A DNA stretch of 6,261 nt. Source: Bacteroidota bacterium. Lineage in GTDB: Bacteria; Zhuqueibacterota; Zhuqueibacteria; Zhuqueibacterales; Geothermadaptataceae. The notes beneath the pieces are model-generated. The model was not told where the DNA came from. It ran no database searches and saw only the letters and a program-made list of their open reading frames with translations. The stretch lies in the NCBI GenBank assembly GCA_011375275.1, contig DRLW01000010.1:1-6261 (forward strand). Reading direction: 5' to 3'. Shown here piece after piece: positions 1-5,246 of the stretch. The first letter of the stretch is position 1. The number at the start of each line of letters is the position of its first letter. The position numbers and the translations under genes are program-made.

Positions 1-1214
1 AACTCGTGGATATCGGCGATATCGTCGGTGTCACGGGATCGGTACTCAAAACCCGGACCGGTGAAATCACTATCGAGGTCAGCGAATTCCGCATACTATC
101 CAAAACATTGCGGCCCCTTCCTGTGGTCAAAGAGAAAGTTGAGGGCGACAAACGCCTCGTTTTCGATGCCTTTGCTGATAAGGAGCAACGCTATCGCCAG
201 CGCTATGTCGATCTGATCGTCAACCGTGAGGTGCGCGAGGTGTTCGTCAAACGCAGCAAGATCATCGGCAGCATGCGGAACTACCTGCTCAGCCGCGGTT
301 ATCTCGAGGTGGAAACCCCTATTTTGCAGCCACTGTATGGCGGAGCCACGGCACGCCCTTTCACAACGCACCACAATACCCTGGATATGACGCTCTATCT
401 GCGCATCGCCAATGAGTTGTATTTGAAGCGGCTGATCGTCGGGGGATACGATGGCGTCTTCGAATTTGCCAAGGATTTCCGCAACGAGGGCATGGATCGT
501 TTCCATAACCCGGAATTCACCATGATGGAGCTCTATGTGGCTTATGAGGACTACCACTTCATGATGGACCTGGTCGAGGACATGTTCTGCACGATCGCCA
601 AGGAAGTGAATGGCTCGTACCAGCTCACTTTCCAGGGCAAAGAAATCGATCTGACTCCGCCATGGCCACGCATCCCCTTGCTCGAAGCGATCGAGAAGGA
701 GACAGGCTTCGATCTCTATGAAAAACCGGTGGAAGAGCTGCGCAAAATCGCTGATGAGCTGCACATTTCCTGGGATAAATCATGGGGACAGGGCAAGTTC
801 ATCGACGAAATTTTCAGCGAAAAGGTGGAACCGAAACTGATCCAGCCGGTTTTTATCACCGACCATCCGCTTTCGCTCTCGCCGCTGGCCAAAAAACACC
901 GCGACAAGCCCGGCCTGGTGGAGCGCTTTGAGCCCTTTATCGCCGGGAAAGAGATGGGCAATGCCTTTACCGAACTCAACGACCCGATCGACCAGCGCGA
1001 ACGCTTCATGGCACAGGTAGCGCTGCGTGAGATGGGCGACGATGAGGCCCAGCCTCTGGATGAAGATTTTCTGCGTGCCCTCGAGTACGGCATGCCGCCG
1101 ACAACCGGTCTCGGAGTCGGCATCGACAGGCTGGTGATGTTGTTCACCGATCAGGCCTCAATCCGCGACGTGCTGTTTTTCCCGCAGATGCGGCCGGAGC
1201 AGTATCGCGATTGA
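1..1214 (+). CDS. lysS: Lysyl-tRNA synthetase, class II (5' partial)
   Basis: Charges tRNA-Lys with lysine using ATP in the cytoplasm. The reading frame is open at the left edge (codon 3-5 is Leu), so the GTG at position 6 is an internal valine and not a start. About 100 N-terminal residues, most of the OB-fold anticodon-binding domain, are missing compared with the usual roughly 490-505. Counting that valine as residue 1, the end of the OB fold (VDIGDIVGVTG) is followed by the catalytic core: motif 1 near 97-107 (RGYLEVETPIL), motif 2 near 152-171 (FEFAKDFRNEG then HNPEF), and motif 3 near 368-381 (GLGVGIDRLVMLFT). The C-terminus FFPQMRPE is typical of bacterial LysS, and the frame ends at TGA 1212-1214. 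The motif-2 variant AKDFRNEGMDRFHNPEFT resembles FCB-group enzymes. The pyrrolysine and class I alternatives are excluded by these motifs. The gene is separated from the next one by 189 bases and a stem-loop. Confidence 0.97.
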   Translation, partial: LVDIGDIVGVTGSVLKTRTGEITIEVSEFRILSKTLRPLPVVKEKVEGDKRLVFDAFADKEQRYRQRYVDLIVNREVREVFVKRSKIIGSMRNYLLSRGYLEVETPILQPLYGGATARPFTTHHNTLDMTLYLRIANELYLKRLIVGGYDGVFEFAKDFRNEGMDRFHNPEFTMMELYVAYEDYHFMMDLVEDMFCTIAKEVNGSYQLTFQGKEIDLTPPWPRIPLLEAIEKETGFDLYEKPVEELRKIADELHISWDKSWGQGKFIDEIFSEKVEPKLIQPVFITDHPLSLSPLAKKHRDKPGLVERFEPFIAGKEMGNAFTELNDPIDQRERFMAQVALREMGDDEAQPLDEDFLRALEYGMPPTTGLGVGIDRLVMLFTDQASIRDVLFFPQMRPEQYRD

Positions 1215-1267
1215 CCTGATTTTTCACAAATGAACGCTGCACGCACGTTAAGCCGGGAGCGCTGATT

Positions 1268-1304
1268 GGTACTTCCGGCAGGCGCACCTCCTGCCGGAAG
1301 CACC
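1268..1304 (+). terminator. Strong stem-loop after lysS, candidate terminator without a U-tract
   Basis: A perfect 11-bp inverted repeat, CTTCCGGCAGG (1272-1282) and CCTGCCGGAAG (1290-1300), encloses a 7-base loop. The stem can extend by three pairs (GGT with ACC) across one A-C mismatch. It begins about 54 bases after the lysS stop and is by far the strongest hairpin in the window. No T-run follows on either strand, so it is not a classical intrinsic terminator. It could be a U-less terminator, a 3'-end-stabilising hairpin for lysS mRNA, or one copy of a dispersed palindromic (REP-like) repeat. The structure is seen directly; the function is inferred. Confidence 0.4.
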
Positions 1305-1324
1305 GTTGCCCGAACACATGTACG

Positions 1325-1390
1325 CTCCAAAACCCTGAACCCATTCACATCGTTAACGACAAACCAAACTTCGTCTCCAAACCAACCACA
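1325..1390 (+). promoter_or_regulatory. C/A-rich, G-poor leader upstream of the permease gene
   Basis: By hand count these 66 bases hold 26 C and only 4 G. They lie between the stem-loop and the permease ATG, and no Shine-Dalgarno sequence is seen before that ATG. A long C-rich, G-poor and largely unstructured RNA is what Rho utilisation sites look like, and also what S1-dependent, SD-independent leaders look like. No convincing -35/-10 pair was found here, so the promoter of the downstream operon was not located. It may be upstream, inside or before lysS. Confidence 0.25.
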
Positions 1391-1403
1391 GAAAATCTGC
1401 ATT

Positions 1404-2669
1404 ATGTCATATGAACTCTTTATCGCGAAACGCTACCTGAGGTCAAAACGCAAGACCGGATTTATCAGCCTGATCACCTACATCTCCATCTTCGGCGTCA
1501 TGCTCGGTGTGGCAGCGCTGATCATCACCCTGGGTGTGGCGAATGGATTCGAGGAGGAGGTCCGCTCACGAATTATCGGCTTTGACGCGCACATTCGCCT
1601 GCGCACTTTCCATGATCGGGGTATAAATAATGTAGAAAAGATCATGGCGCAGGTCGATTCCCTGCCCCATGTCATTGCCACGGCACCCAGCGTTTCAGAA
1701 AAAGGTCTGATCATCTCCTCGAGCGGCGGCAAGACATATAAGGAAGGTGTTTTTGTCAAAGGTATCGACCCGGCCAGAGAAGCCAGAGTGACGAATCTGA
1801 TCGACAACATCACCTGGGGGACGCTTAACCTCGACACTGTCAGGGTGGAAAAAGGCCGCCCCTACCCGGGAATTGTGCTCGGGCGCTGGCTGGGTGACAG
1901 GCTGAACGTCGTGCTCGGCGATCGCGTCACCATCCTCAGCGCCTCTGGTGTCGAGGCCGGCCCATCCGGAACCATGCACCGATTTCGCACCTACCGCGTG
2001 GCTGGTTTTTTCGAGACCGGGCTGTACGAATACGATGACAACTTTGCTTTTGTCTCCATCCGCGAGGGGCAGCGTCTGGCAGAGCTGCCACGCGACCGGG
2101 TTTCCTGGATCCAGGTCAAACTCGACGACATGAACAACGCTGACATCGTGCGCAAGCTGATGGAAGACCGTGTCGATGGGTTTCCCTATCCCCTGCGGGC
2201 GATCACCTGGTTCGAGATGAACAAAAATCTCTTTTCCTGGATGAAGTTCGAAAAGTGGCTCATTTTCATCGCCCTCTCGCTGATCATCATCGTAGCGGTG
2301 TTCAACATCGTCAGCACGCTGATCATGGTGGTGCTGGAAAAACGCAAGGAAATCGGCATCCTGAAAAGCATGGGCAGCACGTCCCGCAGCATCATGAAAA
2401 TTTTTGTCTTCGAAGGGCTGGTTGCCGGAGTTATCGGTACGGTGTTGGGACTGATTCTGGGTTATGGCACCTGCCTGATTCAGATCAAATGGAAAATTCT
2501 CTCCCTGCCGGGAGATGTTTACATTATCGATGCACTACCTGTTAAATTACAGACGCTTGACGGCGTCCTCGTTGTCGTCGCGGCGATCGTACTGAGTTTG
2601 CTCGCCACGATTTATCCGGCCTGGCAGGCATCAAAACTCGATCCTGTCGATGCCATCAGATATGAATAA
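1404..2669 (+). CDS. lolC: Lipoprotein-releasing ABC transporter permease, LolC/LolE family
   Basis: Inner-membrane permease that, with LolD, extracts outer-membrane lipoproteins and passes them to the periplasmic carrier LolA. The 421-residue protein has the family layout: a cytoplasmic N-terminal amphipathic start (SYELFIAKRYLRSKRKTGF), TM1 at about 21-46 ending in ANGFE, a MacB-like periplasmic domain at about 50-270, then an FtsX domain with TM2 at about 284-311, TM3 at about 334-358 and TM4 at about 386-406. The cytoplasmic loop LEKRKEIGILKSMG (311-324) is the coupling segment facing LolD, and the end YPAWQASKLDPVDAIRYE is typical of LolC/E. Residues 179-196 occupy the place of the LolC 'hook' that binds LolA. 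The start is ATG 1404, because the 46 codons upstream read through the stem-loop and look non-coding. No Shine-Dalgarno is evident. A single permease next to lolD suggests a homodimeric LolCE-type complex, so lolC is used loosely. A MacB or FtsX paralogue is less likely. Confidence 0.9.
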   Translation: MSYELFIAKRYLRSKRKTGFISLITYISIFGVMLGVAALIITLGVANGFEEEVRSRIIGFDAHIRLRTFHDRGINNVEKIMAQVDSLPHVIATAPSVSEKGLIISSSGGKTYKEGVFVKGIDPAREARVTNLIDNITWGTLNLDTVRVEKGRPYPGIVLGRWLGDRLNVVLGDRVTILSASGVEAGPSGTMHRFRTYRVAGFFETGLYEYDDNFAFVSIREGQRLAELPRDRVSWIQVKLDDMNNADIVRKLMEDRVDGFPYPLRAITWFEMNKNLFSWMKFEKWLIFIALSLIIIVAVFNIVSTLIMVVLEKRKEIGILKSMGSTSRSIMKIFVFEGLVAGVIGTVLGLILGYGTCLIQIKWKILSLPGDVYIIDALPVKLQTLDGVLVVVAAIVLSLLATIYPAWQASKLDPVDAIRYE

Positions 2670-2680
2670 ACAAAGTGGAT

Positions 2681-3376
2681 ATGCAACCGATATTATTTAC
2701 ATCCGGGCTAACCCGGAACTATGAGACCGGCACAGGCGGGTCGTTAAAAGTACTCAAAGGCATTGATCTCGTTGTCCGTCGAGGTGAGGTAGTTGCCATC
2801 ATCGGGCCTTCGGGAGTGGGAAAAAGTACACTGCTGCACATCATCGGGGCACTGGACAGGCCGACGGCAGGAACCGTGGAGATTGACGGGCAAGCGATTT
2901 TTGAGGGTGATGAGCACCAACTGGCTCGCTACCGCAATACAGAAGTCGGTTTCATTTTTCAATTCCACCACCTGCTGCAGGAATTCACCGCCCTGGAAAA
3001 TGTGATGATGCCGGCTCTGATTGCCGGCGTAAAGCGGTCTGAAGCGCGCAAACGGGCAGCATCACTTTTGCGTGCTGTCAAGCTGGAGAGCAGAGCCGGG
3101 CACCGGCCCGGGGAGCTTTCAGGCGGGGAGCAACAACGCGTTGCTGTTGCCCGGGCACTGATGAACGAGCCCAAGCTGTTGCTCGCAGACGAGCCTTCGG
3201 GTAACCTGGACCGGGCGTCGGCGGAAGAATTACACCGCCTGCTGTGGAATTTAAGCCGTAAGGCCGGGCAGACGATCATCGTGGTAACGCATAATATGCG
3301 GCTCGCACAGTTGGCGGACAGGATCATACGCCTTGAAGACGGAAAAATAGTCGAGGACAAACAGAATGAAAAGTGA
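2681..3376 (+). CDS. lolD: Lipoprotein-releasing ABC transporter ATP-binding protein LolD
   Basis: ATPase of the LolCDE lipoprotein-release complex, on the cytoplasmic face of the inner membrane. The 231 residues match the usual LolD size of about 225-235. All ABC motifs are intact: Walker A GPSGVGKST (42-50), Q-loop Gln94 in FIFQFHHLL, signature LSGGE (146-150), Walker B LLLADE (166-171), D-loop SGNLD (173-177) and switch His204. The FQFHHLLQEFTALENVMMPALIAG segment is typical of the LolD/MacB/FtsE subfamily, and pairing with an adjacent LolC/E permease points to LolD. ATG 2681 is preferred, 11 bases after the permease stop. A GTG at 2675 would add two residues. Neither has a clear Shine-Dalgarno, so coupling to the permease gene is likely. 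The 3' end overlaps mcsA by 11 bases. Confidence 0.93.
   Translation: MQPILFTSGLTRNYETGTGGSLKVLKGIDLVVRRGEVVAIIGPSGVGKSTLLHIIGALDRPTAGTVEIDGQAIFEGDEHQLARYRNTEVGFIFQFHHLLQEFTALENVMMPALIAGVKRSEARKRAASLLRAVKLESRAGHRPGELSGGEQQRVAVARALMNEPKLLLADEPSGNLDRASAEELHRLLWNLSRKAGQTIIVVTHNMRLAQLADRIIRLEDGKIVEDKQNEK
3353..3356 (+). promoter_or_regulatory. Ribosome binding site of mcsA
   Basis: GAGG lies 9 bases before the mcsA ATG at 3366, inside the last codons of lolD. It supports that start and shows that mcsA is translated from within the lolD reading frame, since the genes overlap by 11 bases. Confidence 0.6.
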
Positions 3377-3902
3377 GTCGGTGTGTCAGGCTTGCGGGAT
3401 CAATCCGGCAGCGGTTTTTATCAACACCAGCGATGCCGGCGAAAAGATGCAGCTCTGCGTTTCATGTGCGCAAAAGAAGCAGGAAGAAAGTACCATGGGG
3501 CTTCAGGAGTTTTTTGAAAAAGCATCGATGACCATACTCGGCCCGGAAGCAAAACAGAAGCCGGAAGAAGAGTCAGAACCCAAGGCCTGCACGCAATGCG
3601 GACTCACCCTGCAGGATTTTGAAAAATTAGGGCTTATCGGCTGCCCGACCTGCTACAAGGTATTCGAACAGGAGCTCTCTGAGCTTCTCAAGCGCATTCA
3701 CGGCAGCTTTAAACACATCGGCTCCCGCCCGCGGCCACGCAGAGTTTTTGCCAGCACACCGGACATCGCCGCGTTGCGCGCAGAGCTGCACCAGGCCATC
3801 GAACAGGAAAATTTCGAACGTGCTGCCGAATTCCGTGATTTGATTCGTGATCTCGAAAGGGAACAGCATCGCAGCGAGGACAGCAACAGAGTGATCACAT
3901 GA
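3366..3902 (+). CDS. mcsA: McsA, zinc-binding UVR-motif activator of protein arginine kinase
   Basis: Partner and activator of the protein arginine kinase McsB; in Bacillus the two act as adaptor and kinase for ClpC. The 178 residues are close to the roughly 185 of B. subtilis McsA. Four CxxC pairs are present: C7/C10, C31/C34, C75/C78 and C93/C96, enough for two zinc sites. They are followed by a helical stretch (about 97-115), the conserved HGSFKHIG segment, and a C-terminal UVR motif (about 134-168, LRAELHQAIEQENFERAAEF) of the kind that lets UvrB bind UvrC and that in McsA family members is taken to mediate contacts with McsB or ClpC. A low-complexity linker rich in Glu and Lys lies near 60-73. 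The start ATG 3366 has GAGG 9 bases upstream. The stop overlaps the mcsB start as ATGA, so the two are translationally coupled, which supports a functional pair. Excinuclease subunits are excluded by size and by the zinc motifs. Confidence 0.93.
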   Translation: MKSESVCQACGINPAAVFINTSDAGEKMQLCVSCAQKKQEESTMGLQEFFEKASMTILGPEAKQKPEEESEPKACTQCGLTLQDFEKLGLIGCPTCYKVFEQELSELLKRIHGSFKHIGSRPRPRRVFASTPDIAALRAELHQAIEQENFERAAEFRDLIRDLEREQHRSEDSNRVIT

Positions 3903-5005
3903 AACGAACCATAAAAAAAAATCCGGCAGAGGCTGAGCCGGCACGACAGCTTGCACTGCATGTCGATACAGTGATTCACCAAACACCTTTCTGGGCAAGC
4001 CATGCCGGTGATCAGGATGATATTATTCTCTCCACCCGCATCCGCCTGGCACGCAACCTTGCCGGCATCCCCTTCCCAACCATCGCCCGTCGCGAGGAAC
4101 TCGACACAGTGGTCGAGCGTATTGGCAATGCATGCAAAAGCATACGCATGCTGCAGCCGGCTCTGACGGTCGATATTCGCCAGTGCAAAACCCTGATCAG
4201 CAAAGCCCTCGTGGAACGCCGGCTGATCAGCCCGGTTTTCGCAGAATCATCGTCCGCCGGCATCGCCGTCATCGATGAATCCGAACAGCTCAGCATCATG
4301 GTCAACGAGGAAGACCATCTGCGTTTGCAGAGCATCCAACCCGGGCTGAGCCTGCAGGAAGCCTGGCGCCAGATATCGCGCCTGGACGACGAGCTGAGCG
4401 AGCAGGTCGAATATGCCTTTTCCGACAAGTTCGGCTATCTGACCGCCTGCCCGACCAATACCGGCACGGGAATGCGCGCCTCGATCCTGATCCATTTACC
4501 GGCGCTTTCCATCCTCGAGCAGGTTGACCAGGCGATCAAGGAGCTGGCACCCTCAGAGCTCGCCATCCGCGGGTTCTACGGTGAGGGCACGGATATCATC
4601 GGCAATATCTATCAGGTATCCAACCAGTTGACACTGGGCCGGACGGAAGCTGCGATCATCAGCCGTCTCGAGGTGATCGCGTATAAATTTCTCGATCTCG
4701 AACGCAATGCGCGCGATAAACTTCTGCATATCCACCGTGTCCGCCTCGAGGACGAGGTCTTTCGCGCACTGGGAATTCTGCAGGCTGCCCGTGTGTTGAG
4801 TTCAGCAGAGCTGATGAAGCACCTCTCCATGGTGAGACTGGGCAATGAGCTCAATCTGATCCAGGAGATCGATCACAGGATTTTGAACGAATTGATGATT
4901 TTTACGCAGCCGGCTCACCTGCAGTTGCTGCATGAAAACATCACTGATCCCGAAAGCCGTGATGTATTGCGCGCGCGGCTCGTGCGGGAGAAATTGGCGG
5001 GTTAG
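3899..5005 (+). CDS. mcsB: Protein arginine kinase McsB
   Basis: Phosphorylates arginine side chains of proteins with ATP. In Firmicutes the mark directs substrates to ClpC-ClpP. The protein has the phosphagen (guanido) kinase fold without the animal N-domain. Visible signatures are STRIRLARN (45-53, nucleotide-phosphate arginines), NEEDHLRLQ (136-144, with the catalytic-base glutamates), CPTNTGTGMRAS (184-195, with the conserved Cys184), GFYGEG (225-230) and GNIYQVSNQLTLG (235-247). Near the end, RDVLRA (354-359) fits the RDxxRA motif of the phosphoarginine-binding allosteric pocket described for McsB. Length is 368 against about 363 in B. subtilis. By alignment from memory, the N-terminus before the kinase core is longer by very roughly 15-20 residues and is basic, with a 9-A tract in codons 5-8. 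The ATG overlaps the mcsA stop by 4 bases; only a weak AGAG (3888-3891) serves as Shine-Dalgarno, so coupling is expected. An in-frame GTG at 3971 is a possible shorter start. Confidence 0.95.
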   Translation: MKRTIKKNPAEAEPARQLALHVDTVIHQTPFWASHAGDQDDIILSTRIRLARNLAGIPFPTIARREELDTVVERIGNACKSIRMLQPALTVDIRQCKTLISKALVERRLISPVFAESSSAGIAVIDESEQLSIMVNEEDHLRLQSIQPGLSLQEAWRQISRLDDELSEQVEYAFSDKFGYLTACPTNTGTGMRASILIHLPALSILEQVDQAIKELAPSELAIRGFYGEGTDIIGNIYQVSNQLTLGRTEAAIISRLEVIAYKFLDLERNARDKLLHIHRVRLEDEVFRALGILQAARVLSSAELMKHLSMVRLGNELNLIQEIDHRILNELMIFTQPAHLQLLHENITDPESRDVLRARLVREKLAG

Positions 5006-5018
5006 CCAAACTGCCACT

Positions 5019-5046
5019 TTACTTTTTGTGGAAATTATGGTACATT
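5019..5046 (+). promoter_or_regulatory. clpC: Candidate sigma-70-type promoter P1 upstream of clpC
   Basis: TTTACT (5019-5024) and TACATT (5041-5046), 16 bases apart, each match the consensus at 4 of 6 positions. A TG one base before the -10 box (5038-5039) gives an extended -10. It lies 13 bases after the mcsB stop and would give clpC a leader of about 190 bases. The match is modest and was found by eye. Confidence 0.3.
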
Positions 5047-5078
5047 CCGAACAGCAAACGGGTAGGAAGACAGGATAC

Positions 5079-5107
5079 CTGATTTACCCGATTTATTCAT
5101 AAATCAG
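5079..5107 (+). promoter_or_regulatory. Operator-like dyad in the mcsB-clpC spacer
   Basis: GATTTAT (5090-5096) and ATAAATC (5099-5105) form a perfect 7-bp dyad around a 2-base centre, the geometry of a dimeric repressor site. A second copy of the left half, GATTTA at 5081-5086, allows an alternative 8-bp pairing of CTGATTTA (5079-5086) with TAAATCAG (5100-5107). Directly downstream are two overlapping GC-rich palindromes, CAGCGCTG (5105-5112) and CTGCGCGCAG (5110-5119). No T-run follows, so this is not an intrinsic terminator for mcsB. It does not resemble CtsR heptads or CIRCE. A role as operator is inferred from symmetry and position alone. Confidence 0.35.
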
Positions 5108-5134
5108 CGCTGCGCGCAGGGATAGTCGGGATAA

Positions 5135-5226
5135 CTGAAAAATTTTGCTCAACGAAGTGCCTTTACTTAACTTACTGACAGGTTTACAGCTAAGTTGAAT
5201 TCTTGCAAAATTTCTGAATTTTTCAG
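5135..5226 (+). other. clpC leader with competing AT-rich helices
   Basis: One segment, CTGAAAAATTTTGC (5135-5148), has two perfect downstream complements. AAATTTTGC (5140-5148) pairs with GCAAAATTT (5205-5213), and CTGAAAAATT (5135-5144) pairs with AATTTTTCAG (5217-5226). The latter strand can instead form a local hairpin CTGAA-TTT-TTCAG (5214-5226) ending 9 bases before the ribosome binding site. The pairings exclude each other. This could be a switching leader for a heat-shock-type gene, or chance in AT-rich sequence. Confidence 0.3.
5183..5211 (+). promoter_or_regulatory. clpC: Candidate sigma-70-type promoter P2 upstream of clpC
   Basis: TTTACA (5183-5188, 5 of 6 matches) and CAAAAT (5206-5211, 4 of 6) are separated by 17 bases, in the most AT-rich part of the spacer. 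Transcription would begin near 5218 and leave a leader of about 30 bases that includes the ribosome binding site but not the upstream dyad. Found by eye; AT-rich DNA yields such matches easily. Confidence 0.3.
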
Positions 5227-5235
5227 GTTAAACAC

Positions 5236-5239
5236 GGAG
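5236..5239 (+). promoter_or_regulatory. Ribosome binding site of clpC
   Basis: GGAG lies 7 bases before ATG 5247, an ideal spacing. It fixes the clpC start. The encoded MKNNFSSRVQ aligns in place with the start of known ClpC proteins. Confidence 0.7.
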
Positions 5240-5246
5240 CGCTTAA

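Noticed and set aside
6..8. GTG at position 6 as the start of lysS
   Set aside because: The frame is open upstream to the window edge, and the residues from here on match the interior of the LysS OB fold (IGDIVGVTG). The gene simply begins outside the window.
96..764. 222-codon open frame on the - strand inside lysS
   Set aside because: It lies wholly antisense to conserved lysS codons, shows no recognisable domain, and is explained by codon bias of the true gene. The same holds for the other - strand frames in the window.
1266..1403. N-terminal extension of the permease starting at an alternative start codon at 1266
   Set aside because: These 46 codons would translate the palindromic stem-loop and a C/A-rich leader, with no family match, while the LolC/E N-terminus begins exactly at ATG 1404.
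5079..5119. Intrinsic terminator after mcsB
   Set aside because: The inverted repeats are followed by GC-rich sequence without a T-run, and the main stem is AT-rich and weak, so it fits an operator-like dyad better.
5006..5246. CtsR heptad operator, CIRCE element or sigma-32 promoter before clpC
   Set aside because: I read the spacer for paired GGTCAAA-type heptads, TTAGCACTC/GAGTGCTAA and CTTGAA/CCCCAT boxes and found none.
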